Shown here in pieces: positions 27,729 through 41,880 of a stretch of DNA of 64,000 bases. Below the pieces are notes generated by a model. The model saw only the letters and a list, made by a program, of their open reading frames with translations, had not been told where the DNA came from and searched no databases. Both the position numbers and the translations under genes were made by a program. The stretch is taken from contig NZ_RBZQ01000008.1 of assembly GCF_003640395.1 (NCBI RefSeq), forward strand, positions 1 through 64,000, read 5' to 3'. Position 1 is the stretch's first letter, and the number at the start of each line of letters is the position of its first letter. The DNA comes from Stutzerimonas urumqiensis (GTDB lineage: Bacteria > Pseudomonadota > Gammaproteobacteria > Pseudomonadales > Pseudomonadaceae).

Positions 27729-27830
27729 CGGTGTGCAACGGCAGACAGCCGGTCCGCCCGCCGATCGACCAACGGCCGAGCGCGATGGCCAAAGCGACGT
27801 CTAAGGCGGAAACACAAGAGGGACACCCTC

Positions 27831-28469
27831 ATGCTGCAACCGCTCGAAGGGCTCGCATTGAACGGTCTGTGCTGGACGCCCGACATGCCCGCCGCGCCGG
27901 GTGGATGGCCGCTGCTGGTCTTTCTTCATGGCTACGATGAAGCGGCGCCGCTACCGCCCGAGCGCGCCCTGACCCGCCACGGACCGCTCAACCCGGCCAA
28001 TCCGTCGTGGGTTCTCGAGACCTTCGTCATTGTCGCGCCGCAGCTACCGGAGGCCGGCGACCATTGGCTGGACTACGCCGATGACGTCCTCGCGATCCAG
28101 GCGCAGGTCCAACGGGACCACGCCTGCGATTCGCGCCGTTGCTACTTGTCGGGGTTCAGCTACGGCGGCAACGGCGTGTTCGACATCGCCGCCGCGTCGC
28201 CGGAACGCTGGGCGGCGAGCTGGCCGGTCGATCCGACCCGCCTGCCACGCGACGCGCTCGATGGGCCCGTCTGGCTGTCGATCGGACAGGTCGCACGCCG
28301 GCTGGAAATGCGCTTCGTCGAGACGCTGAACCTGGCACCGGCCGGCCCGGAACCCCAGGGCGATCGCCTCTACCTTGACGAAGGCGCCGATCACGTGGGA
28401 TCGGCCCGGCTGGCCTACCGCGACCGGCGCATCTACGACTGGCTGCTGCGGCAGCGCCTCGCTGGCTAG
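27831..28469 (+). CDS. Alpha/beta hydrolase (esterase / PHB-depolymerase-like)
   Basis: The 212-residue protein has the oxyanion segment LLVFLHGYDE, the nucleophile elbow GFSYGGNG and a late GADHVGS with the likely catalytic His. No signal peptide is seen, so it should be cytoplasmic. It is related to LpqC/dienelactone-hydrolase-like esterases. It begins 102 bases after the heme oxygenase on the same strand, so it may be a loosely linked fifth gene of the light locus or independent. Substrate unknown. Confidence 0.82.
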   Translation: MLQPLEGLALNGLCWTPDMPAAPGGWPLLVFLHGYDEAAPLPPERALTRHGPLNPANPSWVLETFVIVAPQLPEAGDHWLDYADDVLAIQAQVQRDHACDSRRCYLSGFSYGGNGVFDIAAASPERWAASWPVDPTRLPRDALDGPVWLSIGQVARRLEMRFVETLNLAPAGPEPQGDRLYLDEGADHVGSARLAYRDRRIYDWLLRQRLAG

Positions 28470-28544
28470 CCGCGCCAGTCTTCGCTGAACGCCGACCCGG
28501 CCTGCCGAGTCGGCCGCCAAGCCGATACAGCAGCCGCCTCCCTT

Positions 28545-28570
28545 TAAAAACTAGCGCGCCGGCAGCGCTG
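28545..28570 (-). terminator. Terminator after glmS
   Basis: On the minus strand a short stem AGCGC/GCGCT with a 7-base loop is followed by AGTTTTT. It lies just past the glmS stop. Confidence 0.6.
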
Positions 28571-28572
28571 CA

Positions 28573-30408
28573 TCACTCCACCGTGACGGACTTGGCCAGG
28601 TTGCGCGGCTGGTCCACGTCGGTGCCGCGCAGCACCGCGACATGGTAGGACAGCAGCTGCAGCGGCACGGTGTAGAGGATGGGCGACAGGGCATCGTGGA
28701 TGTGCGGCATCTTCACCAGCACGGTGCCCTCGCCGTCCTCGATGCCGGCACTGCCGTCGGCGAAGACGATCAGCTCGCCGCCGCGGGCGCGCACCTCCTG
28801 GAGGTTCGACTTGAGCTTTTCCAGCAGCTCGTTGTTCGGCGCCACCGTGACGACCGGCATATGGCTGTCGACCAGCGCCAACGGGCCGTGCTTGAGCTCG
28901 CCGGCCGGATAGGCTTCGGCGTGGATATAGGAAATTTCCTTGAGCTTGAGCGCACCTTCCATCGCCACCGGGTACTGCTCGCCACGTCCGAGAAACAGGG
29001 TGTGCTGCTTTTCGGCGAAGTTCTCGGCAACTTTTTCGATGGTCGGGTCCATCGCCAACGCCTCGCCCAGCCGCGTCGGCAAGCGGCGCAGCTCGTCGAC
29101 CAGCTCGCGCTCGACGTCGGCCGCCAGCGCGCCGCGCGCACGGCCGAGGCTCAGCGTGAGCAACATCAGGGCAACAAGCTGGGTGGTGAACGCCTTGGTC
29201 GAGGCGACGCCGATTTCCGGACCCGCCTGGGTCAGCAGGGTGAGGTCGGATTCGCGCACCAGCGAACTGGTTCCGACGTTGCAGATGGCGAGGCTGGCCA
29301 GGTAGCCCGCAGCCTTGGCGTTGCGCAGGGCGGCCAGGGTATCGGCCGTCTCCCCGGACTGGGAGATGGTGACGAAGAGGCTGTCGGGCTGGACCACGAC
29401 CTTGCGATAGCGGAATTCACTGGCGACCTCGACCTGGCACGGAATGCCGGCCAATTCCTCGATCCAGTAACGCGCGACCATGCCAGCGTGGTAGCTGGTG
29501 CCGCAGGCGACGATCTGTACATTGCGAACCCTGGCGAACAGTTCTGCTGCGGTCGGTCCGAAGGCCTCGATCAGCACGTGATCCTGCGCCAGGCGGCCCT
29601 CGAGGGTGCGCTGGACGACTTTTGGCTGCTCGTGAATCTCCTTGAGCATGAAGTGCCGGAACTCGCCCTTGTCGGCCGCTTCGGCGCCCTCGTGGTATTG
29701 CACGACCTCCCGATTGACCGCATCGCCGGCCTGATTCCAGACCTGGACCGAATCGCGACGAATCTCGGCGATGTCGCCCTCCTCCAGGTACATGAAGCGG
29801 TCGGTGACCTGGCGCAGCGCCAGCTGGTCGGACGCGAGGAAGTTCTCCCCCAGCCCCAGCCCCACCACCAGCGGGCTTCCGCTACGTGCCGCCAGGATCC
29901 GGTCGGGCTGACGGGCGCTGACCACAGCCAGCCCGTAGGCACCGTGCAGCGCCTTGACGGCCGCCTTGAGCGCCACGGTCAGGTCGCCGAGTTCGTCGAG
30001 CTTCTGGTGCAGCAGGTGGACGATGACCTCGGTGTCGGTGTCCGAGCTGAACACATAGCCGTCGGCCTTCAGCTGGCGACGCAGCGCTTCGTGGTTCTCG
30101 ATGATGCCATTGTGGACGACCGCCAGGTCGTCGCCGGAAAAATGAGGATGGGCGTTGCGTTCGCAGGGCGCACCATGGGTGGCCCAACGGGTGTGGGCGA
30201 TGCCAAGCCGACCGCCGAGTTCGGCTTCCCGCTGGGCGCTTTCCAGCTCGGCGACCTTGCCGCTACGACGCAGGCGCCGCAGCGCCCCGCTGGCATCGAG
30301 CACGGCCAGCCCGGCGCTGTCGTAACCGCGGTATTCAAGCCGCTTGAGCCCTTCGAGCAGGATGGCGGTGATGTTGCGTTCGGCGATGGCGCCAACGATG
30401 CCACACAT
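28573..30408 (-). CDS. glmS: Glutamine-fructose-6-phosphate aminotransferase
   Basis: The 611-residue enzyme makes glucosamine-6-phosphate from fructose-6-phosphate and glutamine, the first step to UDP-GlcNAc for peptidoglycan and LPS. After Met1 is removed, Cys2 ([11 protein letters not shown]) is the glutaminase nucleophile; RWATHG and GIIENHE follow. The second half has two SIS sugar isomerase domains ([20 protein letters not shown]), and the protein ends in the standard KSVTVE. The length matches the family. It is 10 bases downstream of glmR, so there is no room for a glmS ribozyme leader. It lies next to the atp operon, as in other pseudomonads. Confidence 0.97.
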   Translation of the reverse strand: MCGIVGAIAERNITAILLEGLKRLEYRGYDSAGLAVLDASGALRRLRRSGKVAELESAQREAELGGRLGIAHTRWATHGAPCERNAHPHFSGDDLAVVHNGIIENHEALRRQLKADGYVFSSDTDTEVIVHLLHQKLDELGDLTVALKAAVKALHGAYGLAVVSARQPDRILAARSGSPLVVGLGLGENFLASDQLALRQVTDRFMYLEEGDIAEIRRDSVQVWNQAGDAVNREVVQYHEGAEAADKGEFRHFMLKEIHEQPKVVQRTLEGRLAQDHVLIEAFGPTAAELFARVRNVQIVACGTSYHAGMVARYWIEELAGIPCQVEVASEFRYRKVVVQPDSLFVTISQSGETADTLAALRNAKAAGYLASLAICNVGTSSLVRESDLTLLTQAGPEIGVASTKAFTTQLVALMLLTLSLGRARGALAADVERELVDELRRLPTRLGEALAMDPTIEKVAENFAEKQHTLFLGRGEQYPVAMEGALKLKEISYIHAEAYPAGELKHGPLALVDSHMPVVTVAPNNELLEKLKSNLQEVRARGGELIVFADGSAGIEDGEGTVLVKMPHIHDALSPILYTVPLQLLSYHVAVLRGTDVDQPRNLAKSVTVE

Positions 30409-30418
30409 GAGCTATCTC

Positions 30419-31192
30419 CTAGGAATGGGCGGCCGGTGCGCAGATCAACCTGACGCCCCTGGCCTGGATTCGATCGCGCGCCTCGTTCGAAAGGCGCTCA
30501 TCGGTAATGAGGGTGTGAATGCTGCCCCACGGCAGTTCGAGGTTCGGCATGCGGCGGCCGATCTTGTCCGACTCGGCCAGCACCACGACTTCGCGCGCCA
30601 CCTCCGCCATGACCCGCGAGAGATCGAGCAACTCGTTGAACGTCGTGGTGCCGCGTTCCAGGTCGATGCCATCGGCGCCGATGAACAGCTGATCGAAGTC
30701 ATAGGAACGTAGAACCTGTTCGGCCACCTGTCCCTGAAAGGATTCGGAGTGCGGGTCCCAGGTTCCCCCGGTCATCAGCAGCACCGGCTCACGCTCGAGC
30801 TCGCGCAGGGCGTTGGCCACGTTCAGCGAATTGGTCATCACGACGAGCCCCGGCGTGCGGCCGAGCTCCGGCACCATGGCCGCCGTTGTGCTGCCGCTGT
30901 CGAGAATGATGCGCGCATGTTCACGAATACAGCCGACCGCGGCGCGCGCAATGCCCAGCTTGTGGGCTGAAACCGGCTGCGCGTTGTCGGCGATGAGATC
31001 GTGGGGCATCGGCACCGCCCCGCCGTAGCGCCGCAGCAGCAGGCCGTTGTTCTCCAGCGCGGTGAGGTCCTTGCGAATGGTCACCTCGGAGGTGGCGAAC
31101 TCGCGAGCGAGCGCTTCCACGCTCACCTCGCCCTGCTCGGCGAGCGTGGCGAGAATGGCGTGACGACGCTGCGGGGTATTTCGCTTCGACAT
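30419..31192 (-). CDS. glmR: DeoR-family regulator GlmR
   Basis: The start at ATG 31192 gives a 257-residue DeoR protein with an N-terminal winged helix (MSKRNTPQRRHAILATLAEQ, then FATSEVTIRKDLTALE) and a C-terminal sugar-phosphate sensing domain (DSGSTTAAMVPEL, MTNSLNVANAL). In Pseudomonas the gene at this place regulates glmS. It shares a transcript with glmS, 10 bases away. An inverted repeat directly upstream at 31201-31234 may be its own operator. The ribosome-binding site is weak. Confidence 0.88.
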   Translation of the reverse strand: MSKRNTPQRRHAILATLAEQGEVSVEALAREFATSEVTIRKDLTALENNGLLLRRYGGAVPMPHDLIADNAQPVSAHKLGIARAAVGCIREHARIILDSGSTTAAMVPELGRTPGLVVMTNSLNVANALRELEREPVLLMTGGTWDPHSESFQGQVAEQVLRSYDFDQLFIGADGIDLERGTTTFNELLDLSRVMAEVAREVVVLAESDKIGRRMPNLELPWGSIHTLITDERLSNEARDRIQARGVRLICAPAAHS

Positions 31193-31200
31193 CGATAGTT

Positions 31201-31234
31201 TCGATTCGTAAGTTATCAGGCGCGAATCAAAACA
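31201..31234. promoter_or_regulatory. Inverted repeat upstream of glmR, possible operator
   Basis: Arms TTTCGATTCG (31201-31210) and CGAATCAAAA (31225-31234) are complementary at nine of ten positions, separated by 14 bases, and end 9 bases before the glmR start. DeoR-type repressors bind such dyads, so autoregulation is plausible. Confidence 0.45.
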
Positions 31235-31413
31235 TGCCGTGGGGAGCCTCCGCAAGCGATGCCGTGCAAGAAGCGGGCAGCGTCCTTGGTGGGCCGAAAG
31301 GCAGTCTTAGTCGCCCTTACCCGCAAAGCAGAACATTCGAGGGTGGCTTCACCCCGCCCGTTGATGCGCAAACAGCCGCACCGCGATAGGGCGAAGATCA
31401 GCCGGAGCACGAT

Positions 31414-32781
31414 TCAGACCGGCTTCTTCTTCACCGGCCGCTGCCAGCCCTCGATGTTGCGCTGGCGCGCACGTCCTACCGCCAGGTTGCCCGCCGGAAC
31501 GTCGCCGGTGATCACCGAGCCGGCCGCGGTGGTAGCGCCAGCGCCAAGCGTCACCGGGGCCACCAGCGCACTGTTCGAGCCGACGAATACGTCTTCGCCG
31601 AGCTCGGTACGGTACTTGTTGGCACCGTCATAATTGCAGGTGATGGTGCCGGCGCCGATGTTGCTGCGCGCACCGATGCTCGCATCGCCGAGATAGCTCA
31701 GGTGCCCGGCCTTGGCGCCTTCGCCAAGCCGCGCATTCTTCACTTCGACGAAATTGCCGACATGCGCACGGGCCTCCAGTACGGCGCCAGGGCGCAAGCG
31801 CGCGAATGGCCCGCAGTCGGCCCCTTCGCCAACCTCTGCACCTTCCAGGTGGCTGCTCGCCTTGATGACCGCCCCGCGGCGCAGCACGCAATCACGAATC
31901 ACGCAGTTCGGCCCGATCTGAACCTCGTCTTCGATCACGACCCGGCCTTCGAGCACCACGTTCACATCGATGAGGACGTCGCGCCCGACCGTCACCTCGC
32001 CACGAACGTCCAGGCGCGCCGGATCGCGCAAGGTCACCCCCTGCGCCATCAGCCGTCGCGCCACCCGCTGCTGGTAATGGCGTTCGAGCTGAGCCAGCTG
32101 GATACGGTCGTTCGCGCCCTGGACCTCGACCGGGTCCTGCGGCTGCTCGGTGGCCACGCGCAGGCCGTCCGCCACCGCCAGCGCAATCACGTCGGTGAGG
32201 TAGTACTCGCCTTGCGCATTGTCGTTGGACAGGCGCTGCAACCACCCGGCCAGACGATCCCCAGGCACCGCCAGGATGCCGGTGTTGCCCTCGCGAATCA
32301 GCCGTTGCTCGGCGCTGGCATCCTTGTGCTCGACGATCGCACGCACCTGGCCATCGTCGCCGCGCACGATACGGCCATATCCGGTAGGGTCGTCGAGTTC
32401 CACGGTCAGCAGCGCGATCTGCTCGGCGCTGACCTGGGCGAGCAAGCGCTCGAGGGTCTCGACTTCGATCAGCGGAACATCGCCATAGAGAATGAGCACC
32501 CGCTCGGCTTGCAGATCGTCGGCAGCCTGGGCAACCGCATGTCCGGTGCCGAGCTGCTCAGCCTGATGAAAGAACGCGATATCAGTGGCGCCGCACTGTT
32601 CGCGAACACGCTCGGCACCGTGCCCGATCACCACGCGAATCGCATCCGGTGACAGCAGCCGAGCGGTGTCCAGCACATGGCCCAGCATCGATTTGCCGGC
32701 CACGGGATGAAGCACCTTCGGCAATGCCGAACGCATGCGGGTGCCTTGACCGGCGGCGAGAACGATGACTTGCAGGCTCAT
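31414..32781 (-). CDS. glmU: Bifunctional UDP-GlcNAc pyrophosphorylase / GlcN-1-P acetyltransferase
   Basis: The start at ATG 32781 has a GAGGGAG site; the product has 455 residues, as usual. The N-terminal uridyltransferase has AAGQGTRM (9-16) and [11 protein letters not shown]; the C-terminal left-handed beta helix (acetyltransferase) has the hexapeptide pattern up to [10 protein letters not shown]. Together they make UDP-GlcNAc from glucosamine-1-phosphate. It follows the atp operon terminator; a TAGAAT at 32820-32825 on the minus strand is a possible -10 of its own promoter. Confidence 0.96.
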   Translation of the reverse strand: MSLQVIVLAAGQGTRMRSALPKVLHPVAGKSMLGHVLDTARLLSPDAIRVVIGHGAERVREQCGATDIAFFHQAEQLGTGHAVAQAADDLQAERVLILYGDVPLIEVETLERLLAQVSAEQIALLTVELDDPTGYGRIVRGDDGQVRAIVEHKDASAEQRLIREGNTGILAVPGDRLAGWLQRLSNDNAQGEYYLTDVIALAVADGLRVATEQPQDPVEVQGANDRIQLAQLERHYQQRVARRLMAQGVTLRDPARLDVRGEVTVGRDVLIDVNVVLEGRVVIEDEVQIGPNCVIRDCVLRRGAVIKASSHLEGAEVGEGADCGPFARLRPGAVLEARAHVGNFVEVKNARLGEGAKAGHLSYLGDASIGARSNIGAGTITCNYDGANKYRTELGEDVFVGSNSALVAPVTLGAGATTAAGSVITGDVPAGNLAVGRARQRNIEGWQRPVKKKPV

Positions 32782-32877
32782 GAATCTGCTCCCTCGGGGC
32801 ATTGAATGGGTTGGACCGGATTCTACCGGCGGGCACGCAGGGCCGGTACCGCGGACGTCTTCTGACGGCTGAAACGC

Positions 32878-32903
32878 AAGAAGGCAGCCTAGGCTGCCTT
32901 CTT
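32878..32903 (-). terminator. Terminator of the atp operon
   Basis: A fully self-complementary 26-base sequence (arms AAGAAGGCAGCC/GGCTGCCTTCTT around CCTAGG) lies just past atpC and before glmU. The T-rich end is modest. Being symmetric, it could work in both directions. Confidence 0.78.
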
Positions 32904-32919
32904 CATTTAGCTCAACGCC

Positions 32920-33345
32920 TTAGCGCTTGGCTTGCCGCCGAAGCTGCTGGATGGTCCGCAGCTGCGCCGCGGCTTCCGCCAACTGAGCCGAAGCGGCTCC
33001 GTAGTTGAACTCCGAACCCTTGGCATTCAGCGCCTTTTCAGCGGCCTTGACCGCTTCCTGCGCTGCCGCCTCGTCCAGATCTCCCGCGCGAAGCGCCGTG
33101 TCGGCAAGGACCTTCACCATGTTCGGCTGGACTTCGAGGAAACCGCCGGAGATGTAATACACCTCCTCCTCTCCGCCTTGCTTCACCAGGCGAACCGGAC
33201 CCGGCCGCAGATCAGTGATCAGCGGCGCGTGGCCGGGAGCGATTCCGAGGTCACCGAGGTTGCCATGAGCAACGACCAGTTCGACCAGACCGGAAAAGAT
33301 TTCCCCTTCTGCACTGACGATATCGCAATGGACTGACATGGCCAT
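32920..33345 (-). CDS. atpC: ATP synthase epsilon subunit
   Basis: The start at ATG 33345 ([19 protein letters not shown]) follows TGAGG and gives 141 residues, matching other pseudomonads. The beta-sandwich contains [19 protein letters not shown] and the C-terminal helical hairpin is rich in Ala. Epsilon sits on the central stalk of F1 and restrains ATP hydrolysis. It is the last gene of atpIBEFHAGDC and is followed by a terminator. Confidence 0.96.
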   Translation of the reverse strand: MAMSVHCDIVSAEGEIFSGLVELVVAHGNLGDLGIAPGHAPLITDLRPGPVRLVKQGGEEEVYYISGGFLEVQPNMVKVLADTALRAGDLDEAAAQEAVKAAEKALNAKGSEFNYGAASAQLAEAAAQLRTIQQLRRQAKR

Positions 33346-33476
33346 ATCTAACCTCACGTAACGATCTGCCAGGCCGAAACGACGCCGGTAGCTCCGCTCG
33401 CCCTGCAGGCGACGCGTCGGCCAACCGGGCCGCTAACGCAACGACAGACCGCGACGCCCGTTGCCGGGCGTACGGA

Positions 33477-34868
<1,392 letters not shown>

Positions 34869-34883
34869 CTAGTTGAACCGGTC

Positions 34884-35744
34884 TTAAACCGCGGCTGCGC
34901 CGCCAACGATTTCGGAAATTTCCTGGGTGATCGCCGCCTGGCGGGCCTTGTTGTAGACCAGCTGCAGCTCGTTGATCAGCTCGCCCGCGTTGTCGGTGGC
35001 GTTCTTCATCGCGATCATCCGGGCCGCCTGTTCGGCTGCATTGTTCTCGACCACCGCCTGGTAAACCTGCGATTCCACGTAACGCACCAGCAGGCCTTCC
35101 AGCAGTTGCTTGGCGTCGGGTTCGTACAGGTAATCCCAGTGATGCTGGAGTTCCTGGCTATCGTCGGCGACCAGCGGGACCAGCTGCTCGACGGTGGGCT
35201 TCTGCGTCATGGTGTTGACGAACTTGTTCGAGACCACGTACAGGCGATCGATGCGACCGTCCATATAGGCATCGAGCATCACCTTGATGCTGCCGATCAG
35301 GTCGCCAATCGCCGGCGCCTCGCCCAGATGGCTGATCGCGGCGACGACGTTTCCGCCGAAGCTGCGGAAGAACGAGGCGCCCTTGCTACCGATCACGGCC
35401 AGATCGATCTCGACCGAACGCTCGCGCTGAACGCCCATGTCCTTGACCAGGGCCTTGAACAGGTTGGTATTGAGTCCACCAGCCAGGCCGCGGTCGGATG
35501 TCACCACGATATAGCCGACGCGCTTGACGTCGCGCTCGACCATGAACGGATGGCGGTACTCCGGGTTGGCGTTGGCCAGATGGCCGATCACCTGCCGGAT
35601 ACGCTCGGCATAGGGACGGCTGGCCGCCATGCGCATTTGAGCCTTGCGCATCTTGCTGACCGCCACCTTTTCCATGGCGCTGGTGATCTTTTGCGTGCTT
35701 TTGATGCTCGCAATCTTGCTGCGAATCTCTTTTGCGCCTGCCAT
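34884..35744 (-). CDS. atpG: ATP synthase gamma subunit
   Basis: The 286-residue rotor shaft of F1 starts [20 protein letters not shown] and ends with [12 protein letters not shown], both conserved coiled-coil termini. The middle has the Rossmann-like core ([12 protein letters not shown]). It couples rotation of the c-ring to catalysis in beta. Normal length. Confidence 0.97.
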   Translation of the reverse strand: MAGAKEIRSKIASIKSTQKITSAMEKVAVSKMRKAQMRMAASRPYAERIRQVIGHLANANPEYRHPFMVERDVKRVGYIVVTSDRGLAGGLNTNLFKALVKDMGVQRERSVEIDLAVIGSKGASFFRSFGGNVVAAISHLGEAPAIGDLIGSIKVMLDAYMDGRIDRLYVVSNKFVNTMTQKPTVEQLVPLVADDSQELQHHWDYLYEPDAKQLLEGLLVRYVESQVYQAVVENNAAEQAARMIAMKNATDNAGELINELQLVYNKARQAAITQEISEIVGGAAAV

Positions 35745-35793
35745 TTCACACCTTTCGGTTTAGCAGGCGGGCGTCATCGACGCCCGCTGCGGC

Positions 35794-37338
<1,545 letters not shown>

Positions 37339-37359
37339 TGCTCTGCTGCCCCTTCAAAC

Positions 37360-37896
37360 TCAGGATTTCAACGCTTCGGCCAGTTTCGCGAGCTTGCCGC
37401 GAACCGAGCCATCGATAACCAGGTCGCCGGCGCGGATCACGACACCACCGATGAGGGCGGGGTCTTCCGCGGCGTGCAGACGCACTTCCCGGCTGAGCCG
37501 TGCGCTGAGAACCTTGGCGAGTTTGTCTTGCTGTTCTGCGCTCAATGCGAAGGCACTGGTCACTTCCACGTCCACCGAGCGTTCCTGTTCGGCCTTGTAC
37601 AGCTCGAACAACTCGGAGATCTCCGGCAGAAGCGCCAGGCGCTCATTCTCTGCCAGGACGTGAATGAAGTTCCGGGCCTGTGCATCGAGCTCGTTGCCGC
37701 ACACCTCGACAAAGGTATCGGCCTTCTCTGCACTTGTCAGACGCGGGGCCTTGAGCACGCGCTGCATGCGGTCGTCGTTCGCGACCGCTGCGGCCAGGCC
37801 AAGCATCGCCGACCAGGAGGCCAGCTGCTGATGGGCCTGGGCGTACTCGAAAGCAGCCTTGGCGTAAGGTCGGGCCAGCGTGGTCAGTTCTGCCAT
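37360..37896 (-). CDS. atpH: ATP synthase delta subunit
   Basis: The 178-residue subunit connects the F1 head to the peripheral b stalk. The N-terminal helical domain begins [18 protein letters not shown], and near the end stands [20 protein letters not shown], the conserved C-terminal segment of the family. It lies between atpF (12 bases) and atpA (21 bases). Confidence 0.96.
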   Translation of the reverse strand: MAELTTLARPYAKAAFEYAQAHQQLASWSAMLGLAAAVANDDRMQRVLKAPRLTSAEKADTFVEVCGNELDAQARNFIHVLAENERLALLPEISELFELYKAEQERSVDVEVTSAFALSAEQQDKLAKVLSARLSREVRLHAAEDPALIGGVVIRAGDLVIDGSVRGKLAKLAEALKS

Positions 37897-37908
37897 GATC
37901 GCCCTCGC

Positions 37909-38379
37909 TTAGATTTCGGCAGCCAGTTTGTTAACCAGCTCCGCGTGCGCGTTTCGATCGATAGTGGCACCCAGAATCTTTTCGGCGCCGCCGACGGCCA
38001 GAGCACCCACCTGGGCGCGCAAGGCATCCTTGACGCTGTTCAGTTCCTGTTCGATCTCGGCCTGTGCCTGAGCCTTGATGCGCTCACCTTCGCCACGGGC
38101 CTGGTCACGCGCCTCGTCGACGATCTGGTTAGCACGCTTCTTGGCCTGCTCGATGATTTCCGCCGCCTGGGCCTTCGCCTCGCGCAGTTGCTCGCCCACT
38201 TTCTCTTGAGCCAGCTCCAGGTCACGATTGGCGCGGTTGGCAGCATCCAGTCCGTCCGCAATCTTCTTCTGGCGCTCGCGCAGAGCCGTGATGACCGGTG
38301 GCCACACGAACTTCATGCAGAACAGCACGAAGATGAAGAAGGCAACGGACTGGCCAATCAGGGTTGCATTAATGTTCAC
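37909..38379 (-). CDS. atpF: ATP synthase b subunit, GTG start
   Basis: The start is GTG 38379, with GAGGTG upstream; the 156-residue length and first residues ([19 protein letters not shown]) match other pseudomonads, so the GTG is the true start. One N-terminal membrane helix (about 5-25) is followed by a long charged coiled coil that forms the peripheral stalk as a dimer. Confidence 0.96.
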   Translation of the reverse strand: MNINATLIGQSVAFFIFVLFCMKFVWPPVITALRERQKKIADGLDAANRANRDLELAQEKVGEQLREAKAQAAEIIEQAKKRANQIVDEARDQARGEGERIKAQAQAEIEQELNSVKDALRAQVGALAVGGAEKILGATIDRNAHAELVNKLAAEI

Positions 38380-38436
38380 GCCAACACCTCGCTCGTTCGT
38401 TGTCCGTCAAACCATTCCACTGAAAGGTGGAAGGAA

Positions 38437-39632
<1,196 letters not shown>

Positions 39633-40037
39633 TCAATTCGAAATTCTTTTGTTCACCAGCAGGGGTGCCAGCCAACCGACCCCCTGGGTCAGGAGGAAAA
39701 CCCCGAACACGGCCAGCGCATCCAACGGTTTCACGCCTGCAAACGTCAATGCGAACAGCACTGCCGTGAGAATCAGTTTTCCTGCCTCGCCGGCGTAAAA
39801 CGACCGGACGATGTTCTGTGCCGCCCGCGCTCCGCTGAAGCGGAAGGCCTTGTGGGCGAAGTAGAGGTTCGGCAACCAGGCGATCACGCCTCCACACAGC
39901 CCCGAATAGCCCGCTACCGTCCCTTGCCAGCCCCATAAGACAAGTGGGGCAATCACTGCAACCGCCAACTCGGCCAGCAGCAGGGGAAACACGGGTAAAC
40001 GATGGAACGGCAGGCGGTTCGGCGTGCGGGCATCCAT
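39633..40037 (-). CDS. atpI: ATP synthase accessory protein I
   Basis: The start at ATG 40037 follows AGAGGG and gives 134 residues, with MDARTPNRLPFHRLPVFP aligning to the known Pseudomonas AtpI; the open frame upstream is not supported. Four hydrophobic helices are visible, with GYSGLCGGVIAWLPNLYF and FYAGEAGKLILTA. AtpI helps assemble the c-ring and may affect magnesium uptake. It is the first gene of the atp operon. Confidence 0.92.
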   Translation of the reverse strand: MDARTPNRLPFHRLPVFPLLLAELAVAVIAPLVLWGWQGTVAGYSGLCGGVIAWLPNLYFAHKAFRFSGARAAQNIVRSFYAGEAGKLILTAVLFALTFAGVKPLDALAVFGVFLLTQGVGWLAPLLVNKRISN

Positions 40038-40108
40038 CGTCGACGTCCCTCTGAAAATGACCGCCATCAATCGCTTGGCATGTTTTATGCCCAGCAAAAT
40101 GCGCGCAG

Positions 40109-40137
40109 AGTATAGGTTCGGCTACCGGCCCGTTCAA
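40109..40137 (-). promoter_or_regulatory. Sigma-70 promoter of the atp operon
   Basis: On the minus strand: -35 TTGAAC (40137-40132), 17-bp spacer, -10 TATACT (40114-40109), both five of six to consensus. It lies about 70 bases before the atpI start, in the parB-atpI gap. Confidence 0.8.
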
Positions 40138-40191
40138 CCGGGAGGTAGTGATTTCCGACTGCCCGCTACACGGCAACCATGTGCAATTGTT

Positions 40192-41064
40192 TCAGCGAAT
40201 GTGAGCGAGCACGCCCTGCAGTTCGTCCAGCGAACTGTAGCGAATGACCAGTTGCCCCTTGCCCTTGGCGCCGTGGCGAATCTGCACCGGAGAGCCCAGG
40301 CGCTCTGCCAGGCGCTGCTCCAGGCGGGTAATGTCCGGATCGCTTGCGCCCTTCGCGGCGGGTGTCTCCTTGGGACTCAACCATTGCCGTACCAACGCCT
40401 CGGTCTGCCTGACGGTCAGCCCCTGTGCGACAACGTGACGCGCGCCCTCGACCTGCCGATCGACCGGCAGACCGAGCAGCGCCCGGGCATGCCCCATCTC
40501 CAGATCACCGTGGGAGAGCAGCGTCTTGATCTCCTCGGGCAGGCCGATCAGGCGCAAGAGGTTGCTGATCGTCACGCGCGATTTGCCGACCGCATCGGCC
40601 ACCTGCTGCTGGGTGAGCTGGAATTCCTGTTGCAAGCGCTGCAGGGCCAGGGCCTCTTCGACCGGATTGAGGTCCTCGCGCTGGATGTTCTCGATCAGCG
40701 CCATTGCGATCGCCGCTTCGTCCGGAACCTCGCGGACCAGCGCCGGAATACGCTCCAGACCAGCCAGTTGGCTGGCACGCCAGCGACGCTCGCCGGCGAT
40801 GATCTCGTAGCGATCGGCGCGCACGGGCCGAACCACGATCGGCTGCATGACGCCCTGGGACTTGATCGATTGCGCCAGTTCTTCCAGCGCGGCCGGGTCC
40901 ATGTCGCGACGCGGCTGATACTTGCCGCGCTGGATCTGTTCGAGCGGAAGGTGTTGCAGTTCGCGTGTGTCTGCCTTGGCCGCGTCGTCCTGCAGAGCCG
41001 CCACGCTGGCGCCGCCCAGCAGGGCGTCGAGACCGCGGCCTAGGCCTCTTTTCTTCGTTGCCAT
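40192..41064 (-). CDS. parB: Chromosome partitioning protein ParB
   Basis: The start at ATG 41064 (AAGGAA upstream) gives 290 residues, the usual Pseudomonas length. The N-terminus ATKKRGLGRGLDALLG carries the ParA-activating region. A CTPase/ParB domain follows (GERRWRASQLAG, then LIENIQREDLNPVEEA), and then an HTH that reads parS (LTQQQVADAVGKSRVTISNLLRL). ParB loads on the parS sites at 18192, 52294 and 52927. It lies 11 bases after parA at the end of the mnmG-rsmG-parA-parB run. Confidence 0.97.
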   Translation of the reverse strand: MATKKRGLGRGLDALLGGASVAALQDDAAKADTRELQHLPLEQIQRGKYQPRRDMDPAALEELAQSIKSQGVMQPIVVRPVRADRYEIIAGERRWRASQLAGLERIPALVREVPDEAAIAMALIENIQREDLNPVEEALALQRLQQEFQLTQQQVADAVGKSRVTISNLLRLIGLPEEIKTLLSHGDLEMGHARALLGLPVDRQVEGARHVVAQGLTVRQTEALVRQWLSPKETPAAKGASDPDITRLEQRLAERLGSPVQIRHGAKGKGQLVIRYSSLDELQGVLAHIR

Positions 41065-41075
41065 GAACAATTTCC

Positions 41076-41864
41076 TTAGGCGGTGGCCGCACGCGCAACA
41101 CGGCGCTGGCGGCGGGACAGTTCGCTGGCGAGGGCCAGGTAGGCCAGGGCGCCTCGGGACTGTTTGTCATAGACCAGCGCTGGCATGCCGTGGCTCGGCG
41201 CCTCGGCCAGGCGCACGTTGCGAGGGATCACCGTCTCGTACAGGCGGTCGCCGAAATGCGCCTTGAGCTGATCGGAAACGTCGTTCGTCAGGCTGCTGCG
41301 CGGGTCGTACATAGTGCGGAGCAGGCCCTCGATACGGAGCTCGGGGTTGAGTTGCTGGGCGATGCGCTGGATCGAGTTGACCAGGTCGGTGAGCCCCTCG
41401 AGCGCGTAGTACTCGCATTGCATCGGAATGATGACCCCATCGGCCGCCGCCAGCGCATTGATGGTCAGCATGGACAGCGAAGGCGGGCAATCGATCAGGA
41501 TGTAATCGTAGTTTTCACGCACCGGCGCAAGCGCCTCGCGCAGCCGGTGCTCTTTCGCCGGCAGGTTGAGCAAGGCGACTTCGGCCGCGGTGAGGTCACG
41601 GTTGGCGGGCAGCAGCTGATAGCCGCCGTGCTCGGAGAACTGCATCGCGTCGACCAGACTGCATTCGCCGATCAGCACGTCGTAGATCGAATGCTCGAGC
41701 GCCAGCTTGTCGACCCCGCTTCCGGTGGTGGCATTGCCTTGTGGGTCGAGGTCAATGAGCAATACGCGTCGACGCGTGGCGACCAGCGATGCCGCCAGGT
41801 TGATGCAGGTGGTCGTCTTGGCGACGCCCCCCTTCTGGTTGGCGATGGCGAATACTCTGGCCAT
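41076..41864 (-). CDS. parA: Chromosome partitioning ATPase ParA (Soj)
   Basis: The 262-residue ATPase has a deviant Walker A at residues 11-19, KGGVAKTTT. The signature Lys11 and Lys16 are kept, but Ala15 replaces the usual Gly of KGGxGK. The Walker A' motif (LIDLDPQGNAT) and the switch DCPPSL are normal. ParA moves ParB-parS complexes apart at cell division. It follows rsmG by 16 bases and precedes parB by 11. Confidence 0.96.
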   Translation of the reverse strand: MARVFAIANQKGGVAKTTTCINLAASLVATRRRVLLIDLDPQGNATTGSGVDKLALEHSIYDVLIGECSLVDAMQFSEHGGYQLLPANRDLTAAEVALLNLPAKEHRLREALAPVRENYDYILIDCPPSLSMLTINALAAADGVIIPMQCEYYALEGLTDLVNSIQRIAQQLNPELRIEGLLRTMYDPRSSLTNDVSDQLKAHFGDRLYETVIPRNVRLAEAPSHGMPALVYDKQSRGALAYLALASELSRRQRRVARAATA

Positions 41865-41880
41865 GGTCAGGCGGTCCGGG

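Noticed and set aside
30409..30418. glmS ribozyme upstream of glmS
   Set aside because: Only 10 bases separate glmR and glmS; pseudomonads use GlmR instead.
28642..30453. 603-codon open frame antisense to glmS
   Set aside because: Shadow of glmS in a GC-rich genome.
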